The notes below the pieces were generated by a model. That model ran no database searches, had not been told where the DNA came from, and saw only the letters and a list, made by a program, of their open reading frames with translations. Below are positions 1 to 9,746 of a stretch of DNA of 62,931 nt, piece by piece; positions within the stretch are counted from its first letter, which is position 1, and every line of letters starts with the position of its first letter. The stretch is from Afifella pfennigii DSM 17143 (GTDB lineage: Bacteria; Pseudomonadota; Alphaproteobacteria; Rhizobiales; Afifellaceae). The stretch covers positions 1 to 62,931 of the forward strand of contig NZ_JHZK01000021.1 in assembly GCF_000688515.1 (NCBI RefSeq), written 5' to 3'. The position numbers were made by a program, and so were the translations under genes.

Positions 1-69
1 GATGATCTGGTCGAGCCGGGCGCGGAACAGGTCATCGGTGAGCTCGCGATTGGGCGCTCTCGGTCGCAT
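1..69 (-). CDS. IS5-family-like transposase, N-terminal fragment (runs off window)
   Basis: The minus strand reads 23 codons from an ATG at 69 to the window edge with no stop. The peptide begins MRPRAPNRELTDDLFRARLD and ends QII. This matches the conserved N-terminus of IS5-group transposases, where a short MRP leader precedes a DLFRxRLDxII stretch. A GAGGTGAC Shine-Dalgarno-like sequence lies just upstream of the ATG. The DDE catalytic part lies outside the window, so intactness cannot be judged. The call rests on only 23 residues. Another IS gene is cut at the other end of the window, which fits a contig ending in repeated elements. Confidence 0.6.
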   Translation of the reverse strand, partial: MRPRAPNRELTDDLFRARLDQII

Positions 70-355
70 CGTCACCTCTCGTGATCCTCTCAATCGAATC
101 ACGGAAAGGCGCCGCCGGGAATCCCCAAACCGCATGCGAAATCGCAAGGTTCCGCAGGCTCAAGCCACCGAATCCTGCAAAACCGAAACCTTGCGAGAGA
201 CCGAAATCCGTCGACTATCAGCCGCTTATGCGTTCTTCACAGTCAACATTATAAAATAACATTCGATTAACCAAATTATATTTTATATCCCAATGTATAA
301 CTAATGCCATATATGATGAAATCTCCGATGAATGTTGTATCGGGAGGGATAAGAG
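70..355. other. Intergenic spacer with an inverted repeat and an AT-rich tract
   Basis: This 286-bp stretch lies between the divergent IS transposase and the first chromosomal gene. Positions 142-151 and 187-196 form a perfect 10-bp inverted repeat (TCGCAAGGTT / AACCTTGCGA) that could lie at or near the IS end. Positions about 240-305 are strikingly AT-rich compared with the rest of the window and probably hold the promoter of the secreted protein at 356. I see no RNA gene and no further coding sequence. The exact IS boundary cannot be fixed without the other end of the element. Confidence 0.5.
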
Positions 356-652
356 ATGAGACAGAAAACGCAATTCTTCTTTGGCGTCCTTCTCCTGGGC
401 GCCATGCTCGCCGGCTCGGCCTTTGCGGCCGGAAACCAGATGTCGATGCCGCCACGGACCGGCGATACGTGGGCGCCTCAGTTCCTGCAGCTCGCCCAGG
501 ACGTCTGCGCCGGGGTTCCGAGCGGAGAGCTTGGCCGCTGCACGCTGGAGAATCCGCCGGAGCATCTCGACAATCTCAATTGCCCGGCCTGTTGCGCGCA
601 TCGCAACGCGCTCACCTGGGTCTCGCCGAACAACGCCGTGAACTGCCGCTGA
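356..652 (+). CDS. Small secreted cysteine-rich protein, unknown function
   Basis: This 98-residue protein opens with a typical Sec signal peptide: a basic MRQK start, a hydrophobic stretch of about 16 residues ending near LAGSAFA, and a probable cut after residue 24. The mature part has six cysteines: single ones near DVC, GRC and the C-terminal NCR, plus a CPACC cluster. This suggests disulfides or metal binding in the periplasm. A GGGAGGGATAAG ribosome site precedes the ATG. The AT-rich upstream tract differs from its surroundings. I do not recognise the family. The signal peptide, ribosome site and Cys pattern together argue that the gene is real. Confidence 0.7.
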   Translation: MRQKTQFFFGVLLLGAMLAGSAFAAGNQMSMPPRTGDTWAPQFLQLAQDVCAGVPSGELGRCTLENPPEHLDNLNCPACCAHRNALTWVSPNNAVNCR

Positions 653-777
653 CCACCGCGGCCAAGCACGCGGCCGCTGCAGCGCGGCCCGGAGCGGGGG
701 CGGACGCCCCCGCTCTGCGTGCAAGCAAGAAAGGCCGCGCCAGTCGAAACGGTCTTGGGTCTTTGCTTACCGGCAGC

Positions 778-2939
<2,162 letters not shown>

Positions 2940-2943
<4 letters not shown>

Positions 2944-4373
2944 GCCTTCGCCCCCTCGCCGGCGCTTGTCTCGGCGGTCTCCGTCTCTCGGGCGATCTCT
3001 GCCGCGCCGAGCGGCGCCAGCCCGCTCGCCGCCTCCGCGCGCGCCGCCTCAAGGATGGCGATGTCGGGCGCCTTGGGGTTCGGATAGATCGTCGCCCCGA
3101 CGAAGGGCGTCTCGCCGGCGCGCACCTTGTGAAGCATCGCCTCGCGCATCGCCTCTATCCGCCCCGCCAGCGCCCCGCAGGCAAGGCTTGCCGCCATGCC
3201 GCCCTCCTTCTCGATGGCCTGGAACTCCGCCCAGCCCTTCTCGGCGAGGGCATCGGTGAGCGCCTCCACGGCGCCGGAGCCGGCGGCCGGATCGTCGAGA
3301 TGATGCACGCCGGATTCGGCCATCAACAGATGCTGGATGTTGCGCGCCAGCCGCCGCGCATGCGCCTCGGCGAGGCCGTTCGCCGCCGAGTAGGGCAGGA
3401 CGGAAACGCTGTCCGCGCCTCCGGCGGCGGCTGCGAAGGCGGCGATGGTGGTGCGGATGAGATTGGTATGGGCGTCTGCCGCCATCATCATCCGCCGGGC
3501 CGTCTCGCCATGCAGGCGGAGCGGCGCCTGGCCCCCGCAGAGCTCGCATAGCCGCCGCCATAAGAGCCGCATCGCCCGGAACTTGGCGATCGTGGGAAAC
3601 TGGTCGTGGCCGGCGGCGAGCGTCACCGAGATGCCGGAAAGCGCCCTTTGCGGCTCCACGCCGTCCGTCTCCAGGGCGCGCAGATAGGCAACGACGGTGG
3701 CAAGGACCGCGCCGAGCTCCTGCGCCTCGCTCGCCCCGGCCCCGTGATAGACCCGCCCGTCGGCCGTAAGGAACGGGCCGGCGAAGCCCGCCTCCGCCAG
3801 CTCCTTGAAGAGGCCGCCGAGCCCGGCGATATCCGCCTCCTCGCCGAAGCGCGCCGCATGTCCGATCGGGTCGATGCCGAAGGCGATATCGAGCCTGCCC
3901 GGCTGAAGGCCCTGCTTCGCCGCCAGCGCCGCCATTGCCCGCGCCGCCGCTCCGGCATCCTCGCCGGGCTCCAGTCGCAGCGAAATGGCTTCAAGCTCGA
4001 TCTCGCTCAAGGCCGCTTCCAGTCCCGCCTGGCTGGCCGGCAGGCCGAAGCCGGCGCCCGAGGCCGCGCCTTGAAAGACCAGCGCGAGCCCGTTTGCCCC
4101 GCCGGCGAGATCGGCGAGCGCCTGCCGGTTCGCCGCTTCGGGGTTCGGGTGGTCGATACGCTGGACGATTTCCCAGGCGCCCGCGCGCGCTGCCAGTACC
4201 GGCGCATCCTTCGCCCGCGCATGGAGCGGCGCGATGACGATGCCATCGCGCGTCAAGGTGGTGAGGCTGTCGAACGGCGCCCCCTTCAGCGCCTTTTCGG
4301 CGAGCCCTCGCCAGCTCTCCTCGCTGGCGGGCGGGAAGGTGTTAAGGGATGTTCGGTCGGATGCTGCGGTCAT
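2940..4373 (-). CDS. mutA: Methylmalonyl-CoA mutase, small (beta) subunit
   Basis: Non-catalytic partner of MutB in the heterodimeric mutase. I chose the ATG at 4373 ([14 protein letters not shown]). A longer in-frame opening to 4454 has an Arg/Pro-rich, non-homologous leader. The resulting 477 residues carry the barrel-type domain with [13 protein letters not shown] and an [15 protein letters not shown] middle region. The protein stops shortly after the barrel and shows no DxHxxG cobalamin motif. That is shorter than the roughly 620-640 residues of the actinobacterial MutA, which keeps a vestigial B12-like domain. It is first in a mutA-mutB operon with a 4-bp overlap. Confidence 0.93.
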
Positions 4374-4474
4374 CTTGGCTCTCTTGGCCGTTTCTACTCC
4401 CCGGCGGGCACGAGCGGCAAGGCCGCCACAGGGCGGCGCCGGTCGTTTGAGCACATGACTTTAGTAGGCCGGGC

Positions 4475-4885
4475 TCAATAGGTCATCTTCGCGGGCAGCG
4501 ACTTCGCCGCCTCGATCCAGGCTTCGACGCGCTTTTGGCTGGGCATCAGCCGCACCAGCCGGCGCTTGTCGTTCACCTCCTGCATGCGCTTCGTCAGGTT
4601 GGCCGCGTTGCGCCGCTTCAGCTCCTTGACCGTGTCGACGCCGGCCGCCTCCAGGAGCTCCGAGTATTCCTCCGCCACGCCGCGCACGCGCATCAAATCG
4701 GCCATATTGGCCCAGCGCAGGATGAGCTTCTCCTCAATCGCGGTTTCCTGGGAGAGCTGGCGGCGGCCCTTCGGCGTACAGGCGCGCTCCAGGAGCTTTT
4801 CGGTGGTGCGGATGCGCGCCCTTTTGAGCTTTTCCTGATGCGCAGGGCCGATGCTTTCCATGGCACGGATGGAATAAGACGGCAT
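4475..4885 (-). CDS. DUF4332 domain protein
   Basis: 136 residues that fit the DUF4332 family, predicted to adopt repeated helix-hairpin-helix-like folds. The opening SYSIRAMESIGPAHQEKLKR and the later VRGVAEEYSELLEAAGVDT are the typical 'xIxGIGPxxAxxLxxAGI' style repeats. No signal peptide or membrane segment is present, so it is probably cytoplasmic. A strong GGGAGG site lies 6 bases before the ATG. It sits about 100 bp upstream of mutA on the same strand, and no functional link is evident. Family members are sometimes proposed to bind nucleic acid, but the role is unknown. Confidence 0.75.
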   Translation of the reverse strand: MPSYSIRAMESIGPAHQEKLKRARIRTTEKLLERACTPKGRRQLSQETAIEEKLILRWANMADLMRVRGVAEEYSELLEAAGVDTVKELKRRNAANLTKRMQEVNDKRRLVRLMPSQKRVEAWIEAAKSLPAKMTY

Positions 4886-4943
4886 GCCGCACCTCCCGCC
4901 AGCAATCCCCCATTAAGGCGCAAGCCGTTCGGAAATTCCAGCT

Positions 4944-5324
4944 TCAGACGAATTGCGACAGGCCGGGGATGCTGGCGAGAATGCGCTCCAGCCGCTCCTT
5001 GCCCGCCTTTTCCTCGCCGAAGGTCACCACCTCATAGGCGAGGATTTGCACCTGGGCGAGGTCGAGGCCGAGCCCCTGCAACTCGCCGAGGATTTCCATG
5101 ACGCCGCCGCCCATCAGCCCGCCGAGGCCGCCCAGCGTGGCGGCATCGTCGTCCGCCCGCGGCCGGATGAAGGCCTCCGCCCCGTCGATTTCCTCCATGA
5201 GCGCGCGCATATCCTCCGCCGGGCCCTCCTTGGCCAGGAAGGTGAAGACGACCGTAACGGCCTGGCGCACGACATGCTCGTCGGCGCCGAGGCGCCCCGT
5301 GATGCGCTGAATGAGCTCTTCCAT
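4944..5324 (-). CDS. DUF2267-like small protein
   Basis: 126 residues. The N-terminal half (residues 1-45) is a helical MEELIQRITGRLGADEHVV segment, followed by a Gly-rich linker (GGLGGLMGGG near residues 65-75). The C-terminal helix ends in ASIPGLSQFV, a recurrent ending in rhizobial proteins annotated as DUF2267. There is no signal peptide or transmembrane helix. A GGGAG site precedes the ATG. It lies 58 bp upstream of the DUF4332 gene on the same strand, and the two may be co-transcribed. The family assignment is from memory of similar proteins and is moderate. Function is unknown. Confidence 0.65.
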   Translation of the reverse strand: MEELIQRITGRLGADEHVVRQAVTVVFTFLAKEGPAEDMRALMEEIDGAEAFIRPRADDDAATLGGLGGLMGGGVMEILGELQGLGLDLAQVQILAYEVVTFGEEKAGKERLERILASIPGLSQFV

Positions 5325-5477
5325 GCTGTCTTGCTCCCGCCGCCTTACCGTTGTGGCGACGGTCTAGGCGCGGCGACAACGCCCCGCAAGGTATTTTGCG
5401 CCAGGCCGGAGCGAAGTTTGCCCGGCCATCGCCCGGCGCTATAAGCTCTGGCGAACACAGGCAAGTGGAGGCGGGCC

Positions 5478-7055
5478 TTGGGCGTGCTTGCAGACGATCG
5501 CATCTTTCTCGGCGCCAGCCGCCACAAGGACGACAGCCTCAACAAGGCCGAATATCTCAATCTTGGCTACGCCAACCGCCATGGCCTCGTGACGGGGGCG
5601 ACCGGCACCGGCAAGACGGTGAGCCTGCAAATCCTCGCCGAGGGCTTTTCGGCCGCCGGCGTTCCCGTCTTCGCCGCCGACATCAAGGGCGACCTGTCCG
5701 GCATCGCGCTTGCCGGCACGGCCGAGGGCAAGGAATTCCTGACGGCGCGCGCCGAGAAGATCGGCTTTGCCGAGGAATACGCCTTTCGCGACAGCCCGAC
5801 GATCTTCTGGGACCTCTTCGGCGAACAGGGCCACCCCGTGCGCACCACGGTCTCCGAGATAGGCCCGCTCATCCTCTCGCGTCTTCTCGACCTCACCGAC
5901 GTGCAGGAAGGCGTCCTCAACATCGCCTTCAAGATCGCCGACGAGGAAGGCCTCCTTCTCCTCGACCTGAAGGACCTGCAATCGCTGCTCGCCCATATCG
6001 CCGAGCGCTCCAAGGAGATCTCAGGGCAGTACGGCAACGTCTCGCGCGCCTCCGTCGGCGCCATCCAGCGCCAGCTTCTCGTCCTGGAGCAGCAGGGCGG
6101 GGAGGAATTCTTCGGCGAACCGGCGCTCGATATCCGCGACCTGATGCGCACCTCGCATGACGGGCGCGGCATCGTCTCCGTGCTCGCGGCCGACAAGCTG
6201 ATGGCCTCGCCGAGGCTCTACGCCACCTTCCTTCTCTGGCTCCTGTCGGAGCTTTTTGAGGAGCTGCCGGAGGTCGGCGACCCGGACCGCCCGCGCCTCG
6301 TCTTCTTCTTCGACGAGGCGCATCTCCTCTTCGACGAGGCTCCGAAGGCGCTGGTCGACAAGGTGGAGCAGGTGGTCAAGCTCATCCGCTCCAAGGGGGT
6401 GGGCGTTTATTTCGTCACCCAGAACCCGCTCGACGTGCCCGACAGCGTGCTCTCTCAGCTCGGCAACCGGCTGCAGCATGCGCTGCGCGCCGATACCCCG
6501 CGCGAGGCCAAGGCGGTGAAGACGGCGGCCGAGACCTTCCGGCCGAACCCTGAGTTCGAGACCGAAGAGGTGATCACCAATCTCGGCGTCGGCGAGGCGC
6601 TGGTTTCAACGCTCGCCGAGAAGGGCGTGCCCTCGATGGTGGAGCGCACGCTGATCCGCCCGCCCTCCGGCCGGCTCGGCCCCATCACCGAGGCGGAGCG
6701 CCAGAAGGTCCTCGCGGCAAGCCCCGTTCATGGGCTTTACGATAAGCCGGTAGACCGGCAATCGGCGCATGAGATCCTGAAGGAGCGCGCTGAGGCACGC
6801 GCCGCCGCCGAGGAGGAGGCGGAGGCGGCGGCGGACGAGACGGCGGCGCGCCAAAAAGCCGGGAAGACGAGCGCAAGCTCTTCTTCGAGCAACGGCGGCG
6901 GCATCGTCGGCAGCATCATCGACGGGCTTTTCGGACGCTCCGGCCGCCGCCAGAGCGTCGTGGAGACGGCGGCCAAGCAGGCCGCCCGCACCTTCGCCGC
7001 CGAACTCTCGCGCCGGCTGACGCGCGGCGTGCTGGGCAGCGTCAAGCGGCGGTGA
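5478..7055 (+). CDS. HerA/DUF853-type P-loop ATPase
   Basis: 525-residue ATPase of the HerA-like, helicase C-terminal (DUF853, YjgR-like) family. The Walker A motif GATGTGKT occupies residues 40-47. The Walker B stretch RPRLVFFFDEAHLLFD lies near residues 275-290, and the VYFVTQNPLDVPDSVLSQLG region near residue 320 is the expected sensor-type motif. The C-terminus (about 430-525) is low-complexity, Ala/Glu then Gly-rich, ending in a basic SVKRR. The start is TTG at 5478, 7 bases after GGAGG. The alternative GTG at 5484 is too far from that site. The substrate is unknown; relatives translocate on DNA or associate with membranes. Confidence 0.85.
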   Translation: MGVLADDRIFLGASRHKDDSLNKAEYLNLGYANRHGLVTGATGTGKTVSLQILAEGFSAAGVPVFAADIKGDLSGIALAGTAEGKEFLTARAEKIGFAEEYAFRDSPTIFWDLFGEQGHPVRTTVSEIGPLILSRLLDLTDVQEGVLNIAFKIADEEGLLLLDLKDLQSLLAHIAERSKEISGQYGNVSRASVGAIQRQLLVLEQQGGEEFFGEPALDIRDLMRTSHDGRGIVSVLAADKLMASPRLYATFLLWLLSELFEELPEVGDPDRPRLVFFFDEAHLLFDEAPKALVDKVEQVVKLIRSKGVGVYFVTQNPLDVPDSVLSQLGNRLQHALRADTPREAKAVKTAAETFRPNPEFETEEVITNLGVGEALVSTLAEKGVPSMVERTLIRPPSGRLGPITEAERQKVLAASPVHGLYDKPVDRQSAHEILKERAEARAAAEEEAEAAADETAARQKAGKTSASSSSSNGGGIVGSIIDGLFGRSGRRQSVVETAAKQAARTFAAELSRRLTRGVLGSVKRR

Positions 7056-7146
7056 GGGGAGGGGCGCGCGGTCGTTCTCGGCCTTCTCCTGTCGCTGCCC
7101 TCCTCTCAATGCGGCTTCCGTGGTCCGGTAACCTGAAGAGGCCTCG

Positions 7147-7464
7147 ATGAGAGCCCTTATTGCCTCGCTCCTCGCCCTGCTCTTTGCCGGCCCGGCCCAT
7201 GCCACCTCCGGTCCCGGTTGCCTCGTCGTTGTCAACGTCGCCGCCGATGATGCGCTCAACATGCGCGCCGGGCCGTCCGCTTCCTCGCGCATCGTCGATG
7301 CGCTCGCGCCCGGCCGTCACGGCATCGTCCATCTTCACGCGCCGTGCGAGCCGGCCTCGCGTCCCTGGCCGCAGCGCTGGTGTCCGGTGACGCATTACAG
7401 CGGCGAACGCACCACCAGGGGCTGGGTGAAGGCCCGCTACGTGCGCGACAGCGACTGCCCCTGA
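7147..7464 (+). CDS. Secreted bacterial SH3-domain protein
   Basis: 105 residues with an N-terminal signal peptide (MRALIASLLALLFAGPAHA, cut after about residue 19). A single SH3b-like domain follows: the phrase DDALNMRAGPSASSRIVDAL is the standard LNVRxGPSxxxxVIxxL motif, and GWVKARYV is the closing strand. Four cysteines (near residues 26, 64, 80 and 104) could make two disulfides. SH3b domains in periplasmic proteins usually bind cell-wall peptides or other ligands. GAAGAGG precedes the ATG. It follows the HerA-like gene by 91 bp on the same strand and is probably its own unit. Confidence 0.8.
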   Translation: MRALIASLLALLFAGPAHATSGPGCLVVVNVAADDALNMRAGPSASSRIVDALAPGRHGIVHLHAPCEPASRPWPQRWCPVTHYSGERTTRGWVKARYVRDSDCP

Positions 7465-7519
7465 GCCGACCAGGCAGCGCGGCTCCGCCGCAAGAACACC
7501 TGGCTCGGCCGCCTGAGCC

Positions 7520-8083
7520 TCAGCCTTCGCCTTCTTTGCCTGGTTCCTGCGCCAGCGCCAGGATATCGGCAAAGAGCGCGTTCCATTGCTCCTGGCTAAG
7601 GTCGATCAACCCGAAGGCCTTGAGAAGGAAGGCGCCCTCTCCCGCCAGAAAGGCCACCGCCAGCTTCCTGTCTTCGGCGCGCGCAAGGTCGAGCCCGGCA
7701 AGCCGTTCAGTGTACCAGGCGCGGCTGGCCGCCACCTGATCGGGCTTTTCCAGCAACGCCGTCATCATCACGGCCGAGCGCGAATGCTCCGCCGCATCGG
7801 CGTTCCGCGTGGCCGCCAGATGGCCGCGGATCACCGCCTGAGGGGAGGGGGCCGGGCCTGCGTATTGTCTCACCTCCTCCTCGAACGCATCGCCCCAGCG
7901 CGTGATCATCGCCCGCACGAGGTTTTCCTTCGTGCCGAAGCAATATTGCACCCCGCCTTTGGTGATCCCGGCGGCCTTCGCCACCGCTTCGAAGGTCAGT
8001 CCCGAAGCGCCGAGTTCGCCGACGATGACTTCGGCGGCGTCCAGAACCTTGTCGCGGTCTATGCTGCGAGGTCGTCCGGCCAT
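7520..8083 (-). CDS. TetR/AcrR-family repressor, likely controls the adjacent MFS pump
   Basis: 187 residues. The N-terminal helix-turn-helix (residues about 5-50) carries DKVLDAAEVIVGELGASGLT and VAKAAGITKGGVQYCFGTKE, the canonical TetR signature. The rest is the ligand-binding domain, including a GEGAFLLKAFGL helix. ATG 8083 is preferred because AAGGGA sits just before it; a TTG at 8095 would put that site inside the gene. It is divergent from a DHA2-family transporter 91 bp away, the same arrangement as SmvR/SmvA. Local repression relieved by cationic compounds is therefore a reasonable inference. The inducer is unknown. Confidence 0.88.
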   Translation of the reverse strand: MAGRPRSIDRDKVLDAAEVIVGELGASGLTFEAVAKAAGITKGGVQYCFGTKENLVRAMITRWGDAFEEEVRQYAGPAPSPQAVIRGHLAATRNADAAEHSRSAVMMTALLEKPDQVAASRAWYTERLAGLDLARAEDRKLAVAFLAGEGAFLLKAFGLIDLSQEQWNALFADILALAQEPGKEGEG

Positions 8084-8174
8084 TTTTCCCTTCAATTTCA
8101 GTATATCCGTATTTATATGGGTTGTCCGATGCGGCCAAGCTCCGCGTCACGCCGTTTTTTGAGGAATCTCATCC
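8084..8174. promoter_or_regulatory. Divergent promoter/operator region between TetR and MFS genes
   Basis: This 91-bp gap must hold both promoters. It contains an AT-rich block (about 8099-8121, AGTATATCCGTATTTATAT) that stands out from the GC-rich flanks and is a plausible TetR operator core. I could not find a convincing perfect dyad in it. The MFS ATG is preceded by TTTGAGGAATC, giving GAGGA as its ribosome site. The assignment rests on gene arrangement, not on a recognised operator sequence. Confidence 0.4.
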
Positions 8175-9644
8175 ATGTCGCCCGGCAGCCGTTGGCTGAT
8201 TCTGGCCACTGTCTCGTCTGCGCTGTTTCTCATCGTCATCGACATGACGGTCCTCTACACCGCGCTGCCCAGACTGACCTACGACCTTGCCGCCAATGCG
8301 ACCGAGAAGCTTTGGATCGTCAACGCCTATCCCTTGGTGGTCGCCGGCCTGTTGCCGGGTCTTGGCACCTTGGGCGACCGGCTGGGGCACAAGCGCATGT
8401 TCGTCGCCGGCCTTTCTGTCTTCGGCCTGGCCTCGCTCTGCGCCGCGTTCTCGCCGACGCCCGAGGCGCTGATTGCGGCGCGGGTGCTGCTGGCCGTCGG
8501 CGCTGCCATGATGATGCCCGCCACGCTGTCGCTGATCCGGCTGACCTTCACGGACGAAAAGGAACGCGCCTTTGCCATCGGCATCTGGGCGGCGATCGCC
8601 TCCGGCGGCGCGGCCATCGGGCCGGTCATTGGCGGTGTTCTGCTTGAGTATTTCTGGTGGGGTTCCGTCTTCCTCATCAACGTCCCGGTCATCGCCCTGG
8701 CTCTGGCCGCGAGCGCGGTGCTTCTTGTCAACCGGCCCGGCGACCGAAGCCGGTCTTGGGATCTGCTGGGATCGGTGCAGGTGATGGTCGGCCTCATCGG
8801 TCTCGTCTTTGCGGTGAAGGAGATCGCCAAGCGCGACCCCTCCTGGTCCCTGGCGGCATTGAGCCTTGTCGTCGGCCTCCTCGCCATGACGGTTTTCGTG
8901 CGTCGCCAGATGAACAGTCGCGCTCCGCTCATCGACTTCTCGCTGTTCGCCATTCCCCGCTTTTCGGCCGGCGTGGCGACGGCGCTGGTCGCCTCGGCGG
9001 CGCTCATTGGGGTGGAGCTGGTCTTCAGTCAGCGCCTGCAATTGGTGCTCGGCCATTCGCCGCTCGAAGCGGGGCTGCTCATCCTGCCGATCCCGATCGC
9101 CGCCCTGGTGGCCGGCCCGCTCACCGGTCTGGCGCTGCCGGGCCTGGGGGCGGAGAGGGTGCTTTGGGCCTCGCTTCTTCTCACGGGCGCGGCTCTCATT
9201 GGCTATCTCGCCAGCTATCGCGGCGAGGACTGGCTTTGGCTCTCGGCGATGTCGGTCATGGGCTTTGGCGTCGGTGCGGCGATGACGGCGGCCTCCAGCG
9301 TCATCATGCTGTCGGTCTCCGAGGCGCGTGCCGGAATGGCGGCCTCGGTGGAGGAAGTGTCCTACGAGTTGGGCGGCGCGCTCGGCGTTGCCGTTTTCGG
9401 CAGCCTGATGTCGGCGCTCTACACCCGCGCGATGCTCTTGCCTGAAGATGTGGCCGCGCAGGCGCGCGACAGTCTCGACGAGGCGTTGCTTCTGGCCGAG
9501 CGGCTGGAGCCTTTGGAGGCCTGGCAACTGGCGAGCCTTGCTCGCCAGGCCTTCGAGCAAGCCTTCGTCGGCGTCATCGGCTTGGCGGCGTTCCTTCTCA
9601 TCGTCGCCGGCCTCGCCATCCGGCGCAGGACCCGGTTCGCCTGA
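8175..9644 (+). CDS. DHA2-family MFS efflux transporter (SmvA/QacA-like)
   Basis: 489 residues with about 14 hydrophobic segments, typical of drug:H+ antiporter family 2. TM1 contains VIDMTVLYTALP, the DHA2 motif D1. The cytoplasmic loop after TM2 has LGDRLGHKR (MFS motif A). Motif C appears as GIWAAIASGGAAIGPVIGG in TM5. This overall pattern resembles SmvA and QacA, exporters of quaternary ammonium compounds and methyl viologen. It is divergently paired with a TetR gene, which supports inducible efflux. The precise substrate cannot be read from sequence. The protein ends with an Arg-rich tail, and no truncation is seen. Confidence 0.9.
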   Translation: MSPGSRWLILATVSSALFLIVIDMTVLYTALPRLTYDLAANATEKLWIVNAYPLVVAGLLPGLGTLGDRLGHKRMFVAGLSVFGLASLCAAFSPTPEALIAARVLLAVGAAMMMPATLSLIRLTFTDEKERAFAIGIWAAIASGGAAIGPVIGGVLLEYFWWGSVFLINVPVIALALAASAVLLVNRPGDRSRSWDLLGSVQVMVGLIGLVFAVKEIAKRDPSWSLAALSLVVGLLAMTVFVRRQMNSRAPLIDFSLFAIPRFSAGVATALVASAALIGVELVFSQRLQLVLGHSPLEAGLLILPIPIAALVAGPLTGLALPGLGAERVLWASLLLTGAALIGYLASYRGEDWLWLSAMSVMGFGVGAAMTAASSVIMLSVSEARAGMAASVEEVSYELGGALGVAVFGSLMSALYTRAMLLPEDVAAQARDSLDEALLLAERLEPLEAWQLASLARQAFEQAFVGVIGLAAFLLIVAGLAIRRRTRFA

Positions 9645-9746
9645 TCGCTCCGGCTTCTTCGGCACAAGCTGCGCCCGCTTCCGGTCGCCGCAAGAGGCCG
9701 CCCTCCCGCCTTGCCCTGACGAAAAATCCGCTCTAACCCGCCCGCC

